A DNA stretch of 64,000 bases from Nocardioides daedukensis. Its GTDB lineage: Bacteria > Actinomycetota > Actinomycetes > Propionibacteriales > Nocardioidaceae. The position numbers and the translations under genes were made by a program. The stretch spans positions 2,232,001 to 2,296,000 of the forward strand of contig NZ_JACCAA010000001.1 of the NCBI RefSeq assembly GCF_013408415.1, given 5' to 3'. The notes under the pieces are model-generated. The model saw only the letters and a list, made by a program, of their open reading frames with translations, did not search any database and was not told the origin of the DNA. Positions 24,588-32,598 of this stretch are shown here, in pieces. Positions within the stretch are counted from its first letter, which is position 1, and each line of letters opens with the position of its first letter.

Positions 24588-25160
24588 ATGACTGTGCCTG
24601 ATCCTGTGCCTGATTCTGTGCCTGATCCTGTGCCTGATCCTGGGATGCCCAGCCTGGTGGTCATGGGCGTCTCCGGCACCGGCAAGTCCAGCGTCGGCCG
24701 GGGATTGGCCACCGCGCTGCACCTCGACTTCGTGGAGGGCGACGACCACCACCCGCGCGCCAACATCGAGAAGATGACCGCGGGCATTCCCCTCGACGAC
24801 GATGACCGCCGGCCCTGGCTCGAAGAGCTGGCAGGCGTGCTCGCCGCGGCCGCGAGTGCCTCCAAACCCGTGGTGCTGACCTGCTCGGCGCTCAAGCGCT
24901 CCTATCGGGACCAGTTGCGCCGGGGCGCACCCGAGCTGGTCTTCGTGCACCTGTCGGGCACCCGCGAGGTGCTGCTGCCCCGGATGGCCGGACGCGAGCG
25001 GCACTTCATGCCGACCGAGCTGCTGGACAGCCAGCTGGCCACGCTCGAGCCGTTGGACCCGGACGAGCGCGGCGTCGTGGTCGATGTGGCCCCGCCGCTC
25101 GAGGACGTGATCGCTGCGGCACTCGACGGCATCCGGCGCGAGACCGGTCAGTCAGGCTGA
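24588..25160 (+). CDS. gntK: gluconokinase (GntK type)
   Basis: A P-loop kinase that phosphorylates gluconate to 6-phosphogluconate. The Walker A motif is VMGVSGTGKSS, DFVEGDDHHPRANIEKM binds substrate, and VLTCSALKRSYRDQLR is the conserved lid region. With the ATG at 24588 (GAAGG upstream) the chain has 190 residues and begins with a VPDP/VPDS repeat; the ATG at 24645 would give 171 residues, the normal family length. I list the longer form but the shorter is quite possible. Confidence 0.88.
   Translation: MTVPDPVPDSVPDPVPDPGMPSLVVMGVSGTGKSSVGRGLATALHLDFVEGDDHHPRANIEKMTAGIPLDDDDRRPWLEELAGVLAAAASASKPVVLTCSALKRSYRDQLRRGAPELVFVHLSGTREVLLPRMAGRERHFMPTELLDSQLATLEPLDPDERGVVVDVAPPLEDVIAAALDGIRRETGQSG
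24594..24641 (+). repeat. four tandem 12 bp repeats
   Basis: GTGCCTGATCCT occurs four times head to tail (24594-24605, 24606-24617 with one change, 24618-24629, 24630-24641). It lies at the 5' end of the gluconokinase gene and encodes VPDPVPDSVPDPVPDP in frame, or forms its leader if translation starts at 24645. Confidence 0.9.
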
Positions 25161-26162
25161 GCCTTGGCGCAGGGCCCTGGGCGTGGCCCCGAACCAGCGC
25201 CGGCAGGCGTGGCTGAGCGAGGACTGCTCGCTGAAGGCGACCAGCGCCGCGACCTGACCCAGGGGCAGGTCGGTCGTGGTCAGATAGCGCCGCGCCTCCT
25301 CCCGGCGTACGCCGTCTAGCACCTCCTCGAACGTCGTACCCTCGGCGGCCAGCTGTCGCTGCAGGGTGCGCGGGTGGACCGAGAACAGGTGCGCCACCCC
25401 GGCCAGCGAGGGCACCGCGATCCCCAATGAGCCGGCCAGTGCCCGGCGTACCTGGCTGGAGATCCGGTGGCGCGGGTCGTCATAGCTGGTCGACAGGTGC
25501 TCCAGGGCGAGCAGGCGGATCGACTCGTTCGCGGTCTCGAAGGCCTTGTCGAGGATCCGTCGTTCGACCCGGATCGCGGTGAACGGCATCCCGAACCGGA
25601 CGTCGGCGCCGAAGTGGTCGACGTAGCGCTGCACCGGCGAGAGCGGCTGGTGGACCAGGCAGAACGACCGCAGACCGGGGACCTCGCCGACCAGGGCCAC
25701 GGCGATCCGGTGGATCAACGCGATCCCGAGCTCCATCGCCTGGGCCGAGTACGTCGAGGAGGTCGGGTCCTTGCGCCAGCTCACCGCGATCACGCCCCGG
25801 GCCCCGCTCGGGTCCGGCTCGACGCCGATGCTCAGCGCCGGGCTGTGCACGAACAGGAACCTCGAGGCGACCTCCAGTGCCTGCGCGACGGTGGAGCATG
25901 CCTGGATCGCGATGGCGAGGGGTCCCAGGATGCTCAGGTCCTGGAACTGGGCCATCCGGATGCCGAAGTCGGGACAGTCGAGCTCGGCAGCGGCGGCGTC
26001 GAGCATCAGGTCGTGCGCGGCCAGCGGGAGCAGGCTGTCGTCGGAGTCGAGCGCGCCGGCCGGGATGCCGAACCGGTCCAGGAGGGCACCCGGGTTGCCG
26101 CCGAGCTCCTCGACCAGCGGCACGAACCCGCGCAGGCTCGCAGCGCGGATCATCGGGCCCAT
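25152..26162 (-). CDS. AraC family regulator (VirS/OruR-like)
   Basis: A 336-residue AraC regulator. The first 200 residues form the arabinose-binding-domain-of-AraC type module seen in OruR and VirS (IRAASLRGFVPLVEELGGNP at the start, DFGIRMAQFQDLSILGPLA). The C-terminal 90 residues carry the two helix-turn-helix units (VAHLFSVHPRTLQRQLAAEG and VAALVAFSEQSSLSHACRRW). It lies ten bases after prfC and might share its transcript. Its likely targets are the SDR-monooxygenase-lipase genes, as VirS controls mymA, though the gluconokinase gene lies between. Confidence 0.85.
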   Translation of the reverse strand: MGPMIRAASLRGFVPLVEELGGNPGALLDRFGIPAGALDSDDSLLPLAAHDLMLDAAAAELDCPDFGIRMAQFQDLSILGPLAIAIQACSTVAQALEVASRFLFVHSPALSIGVEPDPSGARGVIAVSWRKDPTSSTYSAQAMELGIALIHRIAVALVGEVPGLRSFCLVHQPLSPVQRYVDHFGADVRFGMPFTAIRVERRILDKAFETANESIRLLALEHLSTSYDDPRHRISSQVRRALAGSLGIAVPSLAGVAHLFSVHPRTLQRQLAAEGTTFEEVLDGVRREEARRYLTTTDLPLGQVAALVAFSEQSSLSHACRRWFGATPRALRQGSA

Positions 26163-26171
26163 CGGAGGAGG

Positions 26172-27737
26172 TCAGCTTCCGCCGGCAGGCAGTGCCTCGA
26201 GCATGATGTCGGGGTTGTCCCGGGCCGTCACGCCGGCACGCCACTGGTCGGTGAAGAGCGCCAGGTAGGTGCCGTCCGAACGCTGCAGGACCTCGCAGCC
26301 GCGGGCGCCCTTGAGAGCCTCGGCACCGTCGGCGTCGGTCACCCGGGCGACCTGGAAGTCCAGTCGGGAGAGCCGGATCGGGGAGTTGAACTCGTTGGTC
26401 ATCCGTTCCTGGACGACCTCGAACTGCATCGGTCCGACGGCTGCGAGCACCGGGCTCTGGTCGCCGCGCAGGTCGGAACGGAGCACCTGTACGACGCCTT
26501 CCTGGTCCAGCTGCTCGATGCCACGGCGGAACTGCTTGTAGCGACCGATGTCGGCCGCCGAGGCGGTCATGAAGTGCTCGGGCGCGAAGGTCGGCACCGG
26601 CGGGAACTCGATCTTGTCGCCGACATAGACCGTGTCCCCCACGCGCAGCGACTGGGCGTTGACGAAGCCGACGATGTCGCCGGGATAGGCGTGCTCGATG
26701 GAGGAGACGTCGCGACCGAAGACGGCCTGGGCATATTTGGTGGCGAAGGGCTTGCCGGTCGAGGCGTGGGTGACGACCATGCCTCGGTCGAACTCGCCCG
26801 AGACGATGCGGGCATAGGCGAGGCGGTCGCGGTGCGCGGCGTTCATCCCGGACTGGACCTTGAAGACGAAGGCGCTGAAGTCATCCTCGGGCTCGCGGGT
26901 GGTGCCGTCGACACCCTCGGTCGGGCCGGGGGCCGGGGCCAGGTCGAGCAGCAGGTCGAGCAGCTGCGCGACGCCGAAGTTCTGCAGGGCGCTGGCGAAC
27001 ATCACCGGGGTGGTCTTGCCGGCGAGGAACTTCGCCTGGTCGTGGTCGGCGTCGTCGACTGAGAGCAGTTCGTGCTCCTCGACCGCGTCCGACCACACGT
27101 CGAGGTCGACCTCCTCGACCTCGCTGGCCGGCATCCGCCGCTCGGGGGCACGGGTCGCGCCGCCTGCGGTGCGGGTGTACTTCACGAACTCACCGGTGCG
27201 CCGGTCCAGCACGCCGCGGAAGTCGCCAGCCTCCCCGACCGGCCAGGTCAGGGGGGTGGGGCGCAGCTTGATCTTCTGCTCGATCAGGTCCATCAGCTCG
27301 AGCGCCGCCAGGCCGGGACGGTCCCACTTGTTGATCACGGTGACCACGGGGATGCCGCGCAGGGCGCACACCTGGAAGAGCTTGAGGGTCTGCGGCTCGA
27401 GGCCCTTTCCGGCGTCGACCAGCATCACTGCCGAGTCGACCGCGGAGAGCACTCGGTAGGTGTCCTCGGAGAAGTCACTGTGCCCGGGGGTGTCGACCAG
27501 GTTGATCACGTGGTCGCGATAGACGAACTGGAGCGCGGCCGAGGTGATGGAGATGCCTCGGGCCTTCTCCATCTCCATCCAGTCCGAGACCGTCGCGCGC
27601 CGGTTCCCCTTGCCGTGCACCGCGCCCGCCTCGGTGATCACCCGGGCATGCAGGGCGAGGGCCTCGGTGAGGGTGGACTTGCCGGCGTCGGGGTGGCTGA
27701 TGACGGCGAAGGTACGGCGGGGACGCTTGTCGGACAC
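26172..27737 (-). CDS. prfC: peptide chain release factor 3
   Basis: A 521-residue translational GTPase that recycles RF1 and RF2 from the ribosome. G motifs are visible: ISHPDAGKST (G1), the RGISIT switch, LVDTPGHSDF (G3) and INKWD (G4, a Trp where NKLD or NKMD is common). The GTG at 27737 gives the usual family length; the frame stays open for another 216 codons antisense to the next gene and is not coding there. It is a single-copy housekeeping gene in many actinobacteria. Confidence 0.95.
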   Translation of the reverse strand: MSDKRPRRTFAVISHPDAGKSTLTEALALHARVITEAGAVHGKGNRRATVSDWMEMEKARGISITSAALQFVYRDHVINLVDTPGHSDFSEDTYRVLSAVDSAVMLVDAGKGLEPQTLKLFQVCALRGIPVVTVINKWDRPGLAALELMDLIEQKIKLRPTPLTWPVGEAGDFRGVLDRRTGEFVKYTRTAGGATRAPERRMPASEVEEVDLDVWSDAVEEHELLSVDDADHDQAKFLAGKTTPVMFASALQNFGVAQLLDLLLDLAPAPGPTEGVDGTTREPEDDFSAFVFKVQSGMNAAHRDRLAYARIVSGEFDRGMVVTHASTGKPFATKYAQAVFGRDVSSIEHAYPGDIVGFVNAQSLRVGDTVYVGDKIEFPPVPTFAPEHFMTASAADIGRYKQFRRGIEQLDQEGVVQVLRSDLRGDQSPVLAAVGPMQFEVVQERMTNEFNSPIRLSRLDFQVARVTDADGAEALKGARGCEVLQRSDGTYLALFTDQWRAGVTARDNPDIMLEALPAGGS

Positions 27738-27800
27738 TCCCAGAAGATACCCGCAGGGCCGCTCCGGGGCCGAAGCGACGGCGTACCCCCTCCCACCGCC

Positions 27801-27900
27801 CCTTCGCCGACCCGTCGCGAATTCACACCCTGACCCCCGCCCACCCGTCGCGAGTTCACGTTCTGATCTCCGCTGACCCGTCGCCAATTGACGCTCTGGG
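27801..27900. repeat. three tandem 33 bp repeats
   Basis: Three units with a period of exactly 33 bases have the core CCCGTCGC(G/C)A(A/G)TT(C/G)AC at 27811, 27844 and 27877. Outside the core they share a short tail of the form CTGANC. They lie in the gap between prfC and the DUF222-HNH gene. The third unit recurs at 11719-11739. No protein is encoded there with confidence. Confidence 0.8.
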
Positions 27901-27996
27901 ATCGGGGCGAGAATTTCTCTGAGTCCTTGTCCAAATTGTGGGATCTGGGTGGGTTTTCGAGGTCGTTTTGTCGGTGGTGCCTGATTGGCTCTGGGT

Positions 27997-29760
27997 ATGG
28001 GAAAACTGGCCGACTTCGATGCGAACGCGGTGCTCGCGTTTGCGGAGTCGACGGTGGTCAAACGGCGCCAGCTGGAGGTCGACGACCTTGCCGCGGGGGC
28101 ACAGTGGGCCGTGCTGCACGCGGCCGATCCCACAGCCGAGCCGGCGGGTCGTGCCTGTGCCCGACGAGGCGGGCCCAGGCTGGTGCAGGTCGGAGGAGAC
28201 GGTACGCCGTGGGTGCAGGACCTGTGCCTGGCCGAGCTGGCGATCTCGCGACAGACCCATGTCCATGCCACGCGTTTCCTGGTGGCCGACGCGCTGGACC
28301 TGATCCACCGCCTGCCGGGCTGCTGGGCGGTGGTGCAGGGGTTGGCGTGTGAGGTGTGGGTGGCCCGCAAGCTGGCCCGCGCCACCCGTCATCTGTCGGT
28401 CAGCGAGACTGCGCAGGTCGACGCCGGGGTCGCGACCGCGTTGGCCGGTGAGCAACCGGGACGGTTCTTCACGATCCTGGAGGCCAAGATCATCGAGGCC
28501 AACCCGGAGGCTTGGGCCGCGCGCATCGACGCCGATCGCGCCCGGAGATATGTCTCGGTCGGTCGGGTCGACGAGACGGGGCTGCGGCACGTGATCGCCC
28601 GCGTGGAGCACGGGGACGCGGTGTGGGTGGATGCCTTGCTCAACCGGATCGCCGACATCCTCGCGCTCCAGGACGAGACCGCTGGAGCGCCGGCGCGCGG
28701 CAGGGACCTGCTGCGCTCGGAGGCTTTCGGTTGGCTCGCCCGACCCGCGGAGCTGCTCGCCCTGTTGCTCGAGCACGCCGGCGACCCCGACCAGAGCCCG
28801 TACGGCGCGGATCGAGACGCCGGTTCCCAGGGTGACGCGGGCACAGGACACACCGGCGACCCCGACCAGAGCCCGTACCGCGTGGATCGTGACCGCGACT
28901 CCCAGGAAGACGGGGACACCGGGCACACCGGCGACCGATCATGCGATCGATCAGACGGGCAACCGAACGGGAGGCCAGAGGGACAACCTGATGGCCGACG
29001 GGACGGGGAACCAGACGGACAGCCGGACAGGAATCCCGAAGAGTCACCAGACAGCGGTTGGCTGCGGAGATTCCCCGCCCGCCTCCTGGACACCCTCAAA
29101 TCGATCGACCCCGCCAAGCTGCGCCCACAGGCCGTTGTCTATGCCCACCTACACGAGTCCGCTCTGACCACGGGCACCGGCGTCGTCCGCGTCGAGGACG
29201 GTGGCGGCCCTCGCCTCGTCGAGCACCTCGCCGACCTCCTGGGCCACGCCCAGATCACCGTGAAACCGGTCATCGACCTCAACGACCGGATCAGCAGCAA
29301 CGCCTACGAACACCCCGAATGGCTACGCGAGCGCATCCACCTGACCACGCCCGCCGACCCGTTCCCGCACGCCACCCGGATCAGCCGGCACGGCGACATC
29401 GACCACTGCGTGCCCTACCGGCACGACATACCCGGTCGACCCGCACCACCAGGACAGAGCGGCACCCACAATGCTGCCCCTCTGGGCAGATATCACCACC
29501 GGGTCAAGACCTACTTGAACTACACCGTGCGACAACCCAGGCCAGGCACCCATGTCTGGCGTACACCCCACAACCGATGGCTACTCGTCGATGAGCGCGG
29601 CACACACCGCATCGACGAGTCGCTGGGCCACGCCCTCACCGGTCGGTCGCAGGGGGAGCAACATCTCGCCCTGATCATCCGTGACCAGAACCCCGGCTAT
29701 GGCGAGGTCGTGGGGACACAGCGTGGACGGTCGAGTTCGCGAAGTGAGGATCAGCGATGA
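27997..29760 (+). CDS. DUF222-HNH endonuclease protein (13E12-repeat type)
   Basis: A 587-residue protein of the actinobacterial 13E12 family. The N-terminal DUF222 helical domain spans about residues 10-260. Residues 262-352 are a charged low-complexity insert made of two 25-residue tandem units (GDPDQSPY...) and then GQPDG-like repeats. The HNH domain is near residue 470 (DIDHCVPYRHD, HNAAPLGRYHHRVKTY). These proteins are multicopy and thought to be mobile or homing-type nucleases. The ATG at 27997 begins the conserved part; an upstream TTG is in frame. Confidence 0.88.
   Translation: MGKLADFDANAVLAFAESTVVKRRQLEVDDLAAGAQWAVLHAADPTAEPAGRACARRGGPRLVQVGGDGTPWVQDLCLAELAISRQTHVHATRFLVADALDLIHRLPGCWAVVQGLACEVWVARKLARATRHLSVSETAQVDAGVATALAGEQPGRFFTILEAKIIEANPEAWAARIDADRARRYVSVGRVDETGLRHVIARVEHGDAVWVDALLNRIADILALQDETAGAPARGRDLLRSEAFGWLARPAELLALLLEHAGDPDQSPYGADRDAGSQGDAGTGHTGDPDQSPYRVDRDRDSQEDGDTGHTGDRSCDRSDGQPNGRPEGQPDGRRDGEPDGQPDRNPEESPDSGWLRRFPARLLDTLKSIDPAKLRPQAVVYAHLHESALTTGTGVVRVEDGGGPRLVEHLADLLGHAQITVKPVIDLNDRISSNAYEHPEWLRERIHLTTPADPFPHATRISRHGDIDHCVPYRHDIPGRPAPPGQSGTHNAAPLGRYHHRVKTYLNYTVRQPRPGTHVWRTPHNRWLLVDERGTHRIDESLGHALTGRSQGEQHLALIIRDQNPGYGEVVGTQRGRSSSRSEDQR
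28780..28929 (+). repeat. 75 bp tandem duplication inside the HNH gene
   Basis: Two 75-base units (28780-28854 and 28855-28929) each encode 25 residues beginning GDPDQSPY and ending TGHT. The second unit has diverged at several codons. It lies in the linker, so it changes length without harming the domains. Confidence 0.75.
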
Positions 29761-29824
29761 CCCACGAACGCCGATGGATCACCACTGCCCCGGGGTGGTA
29801 GGACGGGCCACGGGGTGCCGGACC

Positions 29825-30249
29825 TCATTTGGTGGGTTGGCCACCAAATGCCTCGTCAATCAACTCCTCACAGATGTTGCGGTCGTCGTCGTTGCGGGGC
29901 TCGTGCAATCTGAACGGGACGCCGTTGATCTCCCAGGTTCGTTGGGATAGTTGAGCGTGTCTCCGGGCGGTCAGCAACTCCTCCGTCTCGACAACTAAGG
30001 GCTGGGAGGAAGACCGTTGCCCGCCAGCTGACGGTGGTGGCGTTGTTGTCCAGCAGAGAGCGCCATGAGCCGAGAAACTCTAGGAAGCCTCCAACTCCGT
30101 CGGCCGGAGCTCTGAGACGGAAAATTGCACGCGGCATGGCAGAAGTACACCCCAACTGTGGTTGGCGCGATCTTCTTGACACGCTTGTCGTAGAGAGCGA
30201 ACGCACGTTGGTAGCACCAGTAGTTGCTCCGCCCGACATCAAAGTTCAA
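29825..30249 (-). pseudogene. decayed gene of unknown family
   Basis: Protein-like stretches occur in different minus-strand frames. The 3' part reads ARRHAQLSQRTWEINGVPFR and LHEPRNDDDRNICEELIDEA before a stop at 29825; the 5' part, from about 30249, reads NYWCYQRAFALYDKRVKKIA in another frame. Base composition is lower in GC than the surroundings. I cannot name the family. This 565-base stretch (29761-30325) holds nothing else that I can support. Confidence 0.35.
29826..29850. repeat. perfect 10 bp inverted repeat
   Basis: CATTTGGTGG-GTTGG-CCACCAAATG is a perfect dyad with a five-base loop, 65 bases past the HNH gene. There is no T-run, so it could act as a terminator of the stem-only type, as an operator, or as a mobile element end. 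Confidence 0.6.
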
Positions 30250-30325
30250 GAGTTCACCTCGTCAGGACGGCACAGGTCTGAGGACCCCGGTGCCACGGGT
30301 GACGGCCAGGCACTCATCCGCAGGC

Positions 30326-31621
30326 TCAGGCCATCACGAAGTAGCGCAGATAGACATAGAGCCACGCGACCAGCAACGTCGCCACGGTGACGACGATGCC
30401 GTGCTTGGTGAACTGCCAGAAGCTGATCGGCTCACCGGCCTTGGCTGCGATGCCCAGGACCACCACGTTGGCGCCCGCCGCTACGGCGGTGGCATTGCCA
30501 CCAAGGTCAGCGCCGAAGACGAAGGCCCACCACAACGGGCTCTCGGCGCCGGACTGCGGCGTGGCACCGACCATGTCCTCGACGATCGGCACCATCGCTG
30601 TGGTGTAGGGAATGTTGTCCACGAAGGCGCCCACGACACCGGACCCGAAGAGCAGCACCGTGGCGGCGAGCAGCTCCTGGTCACCCATCGCCTCAGCAGC
30701 CCACTCCCCGATCTCGCCGATGATGCCGACCTGGACCAGCGAACCGACCAGGACGAACAGCGCCATGAAGAAGGCCAGGGTGCCCCACTCCACCTCTTCG
30801 AGGAACTCGTCCGGCTCCGTGCGGGAGACCAGCACCGTGGCCCCGGCACCCAGCATCGCCACCATCGAGGGGTCGACGTGCAGCAGGGTGTGCAGGCTGA
30901 ACCCGACCATCACGAGCCCGAGAACCACTAGGCACCGCACCAGCATTCGCATGTTGGTGATCGCATCGCGCGGCCGGATGTCCCCCAGCCGCCCGTCGAG
31001 CGTGGCCTCGGCCTTGAGGTCGTGGCGAAAGAGCCACTTGGCCATCACGATGAACCCGGCCAGCAGTACGACGGTGAGCGGCAACGAGTGGACCAGGAAG
31101 TCGACGAAGCTGAGGTCGGCCCGGCTGCCGATGATGATGTTCGGCGGATCGCCGATCAGGGTGGCCGTTCCGCCGATGTTCGACGCCAGGATCAGGGAGA
31201 TCAGGTACGGCGCCGGCCGCAGGCCCAGCTGACGGCACACCGACAACGTCACCGGCGCCACGAGCAGGACACACGTGACGTTGTCCAGGATCGGCGCGAC
31301 GGTGGCGGAGACCAGCACGAGCAGGACCAGCAGCCGATAGGGCTCCCCGCCGGACTTGAGCGCCGCCCACAGGGCGAGGAACTCGAAGAGGCCGGTCTGC
31401 TTGAGGACCCCGACGATCACCATCATCCCGAACAGCAGGAAGATCACGTTCCAGTCGATGCCGGTCTCGTGATTGAAGAAGGCCGACTCCGCATCGACCA
31501 GCCCGATCACCGCCATCGCGGCCACCCCGCCCAAGGCCGCGGCGACGCGGTGCACCCGCTCGGTGGCGATCAGGGCATAGCTGACGATGAAGATCGAGAT
31601 GGCGGCGGACGTCAGGATCAC
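30326..31621 (-). CDS. ArsB/NhaD-type (IT superfamily) ion transporter
   Basis: A 431-residue permease with about ten or eleven helices. Signature segments are LGGVAAMAVIGLVDAESAF, APILDNVTCVLLVAPVTL, ASNIGGTATLIGDPPNIIIG and FVDNIPYTTAMVPIV, which define the NhaD/ArsB/P-protein group; the last repeats the re-entrant NxP motif. It may carry Na+/H+, arsenite or a divalent anion; the sequence does not decide. It overlaps the RCK_C gene upstream by ATGA, so the two proteins are probably one unit. Confidence 0.85.
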   Translation of the reverse strand: MILTSAAISIFIVSYALIATERVHRVAAALGGVAAMAVIGLVDAESAFFNHETGIDWNVIFLLFGMMVIVGVLKQTGLFEFLALWAALKSGGEPYRLLVLLVLVSATVAPILDNVTCVLLVAPVTLSVCRQLGLRPAPYLISLILASNIGGTATLIGDPPNIIIGSRADLSFVDFLVHSLPLTVVLLAGFIVMAKWLFRHDLKAEATLDGRLGDIRPRDAITNMRMLVRCLVVLGLVMVGFSLHTLLHVDPSMVAMLGAGATVLVSRTEPDEFLEEVEWGTLAFFMALFVLVGSLVQVGIIGEIGEWAAEAMGDQELLAATVLLFGSGVVGAFVDNIPYTTAMVPIVEDMVGATPQSGAESPLWWAFVFGADLGGNATAVAAGANVVVLGIAAKAGEPISFWQFTKHGIVVTVATLLVAWLYVYLRYFVMA

Positions 31622-32094
31622 GCCGACCTCCGCCGTACGCCCAGGGCCCTGACCGAGTTCTGGGGTTCCATCGCCTCGTGCCAGCCCGCCAGCCGGCCGA
31701 ACCTGCTGACCAACAGCAACCGGTCCTCGACCGCGCTCACCTGACCGAGCGCCGCAACCACCAGCACCTGGTCCCCAACACGCAGCGCTGTGGAACCGGT
31801 CGGGACCATGACCAGCGAGCCGCGGGTGACCAGGGCTACGGCGGCACCGTCGGGCAGTCGGAGCTCACCGACCTCCACGCCGGCGAGTCTCGACCCCACC
31901 TCCACCTCGAAGCGGAGCATCACCGCGTCGAGCCGGTCGAGCGTCGCGAAGCCGATGGACACCTTGTGGACGAAGCTGCCCTTCTCCGTCCATCGGGGTT
32001 GGCGGCCACGTCCGATCGCCAGGCCGACCGTGAAGCCCAGAGCCGCACAGATCATCCCCGCCGAAATGGCCAGTTCGAGCTCTCCGACCTCCAT
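31618..32094 (-). CDS. membrane-anchored RCK_C (TrkA-C) domain protein
   Basis: A 158-residue protein with one membrane helix near the N-terminus (LAISAGMICAALGFTVGLAI) and a cytoplasmic RCK_C domain: MLRFEVEVGSRLAGVEVGEL, VALVTRGSLVMVPTGSTALR and GDQVLVVAAL. RCK_C domains sense ligands for ion transporters. The ATGA overlap with the permease gene suggests it is the regulatory subunit of that transporter, a split arrangement since RCK_C is often fused to the permease. Confidence 0.75.
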   Translation of the reverse strand: MEVGELELAISAGMICAALGFTVGLAIGRGRQPRWTEKGSFVHKVSIGFATLDRLDAVMLRFEVEVGSRLAGVEVGELRLPDGAAVALVTRGSLVMVPTGSTALRVGDQVLVVAALGQVSAVEDRLLLVSRFGRLAGWHEAMEPQNSVRALGVRRRSA

Positions 32095-32177
32095 CCCTCA
32101 AGTCAAGGGGAGCCGGGTGCCCAGCCATATAGGTGCTGCCACCCATCTTGGGTGCGGACCAGTGGCCCGGGAGCCGA

Positions 32178-32558
32178 CTACTGGCGCTGCTGCAGCTCCT
32201 GGACGGTGCCCGACAGCAGACAGAACTCATTGCCCTCGGGGTCGGCCAGCACGTCCCAGCTGACGTCGGGTCCCTGCCCCACGTCGACCCTGCGAGCGCC
32301 CAGCGCGAGAAGCCGCTCGAGCTCCTCGTCCTTGGTGGTGCCGTCCGCGCGCAGGTCGAGGTGCAGCCGGTTGGTGGTGGTCTTGGCCCTTCCCCACGGG
32401 GCGACGTCGATGCCGGGCAGGGCCCCGCCGGCGGGACCGATGCAGATGATCCCGTGCTCCTCGTCGAGGTGTTCCCAGTCCAGCACCTTCGCCCAGAAGT
32501 CGGCGACGAGTCGGGCATCGACTGCATTGATGACGATGTTCGCGATGCGAGTTCCCAT
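32178..32558 (-). CDS. VOC family protein
   Basis: A 126-residue glyoxalase/bleomycin-resistance-fold protein. It begins IANIVINAVDARLVADFWAK and ends with DPEGNEFCLLSG, the VOC strand-helix patterns; HLDLRADG holds the central metal-ligand-type His. Actinobacteria have many of these with unknown substrates. The ATG at 32558 has CAGACT six bases upstream; a longer open frame antisense to VKOR is not coding. Confidence 0.85.
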   Translation of the reverse strand: MGTRIANIVINAVDARLVADFWAKVLDWEHLDEEHGIICIGPAGGALPGIDVAPWGRAKTTTNRLHLDLRADGTTKDEELERLLALGARRVDVGQGPDVSWDVLADPEGNEFCLLSGTVQELQQRQ

Positions 32559-32598
32559 GCTCCGAGTCTGACATTCTCGCTGGCCTAGGGTCAGCACC

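Noticed and set aside
24594..24641. CRISPR-like or regulatory repeat array
   Set aside because: Twelve-base head-to-tail units inside an open frame are a minisatellite.
25467..27062. Long plus-strand frame against AraC and prfC
   Set aside because: Same reason: opposite strand of two recognisable proteins with no motif of its own.
27801..27900. CRISPR array
   Set aside because: Three units of 33 bases with no separate unique spacers and no cas genes; it is a plain tandem repeat.
27738..28385. Upstream extension of prfC by 216 codons
   Set aside because: RF3 has the normal length from the GTG at 27737; the extension crosses tandem repeats and the 5' end of the HNH gene on the other strand.
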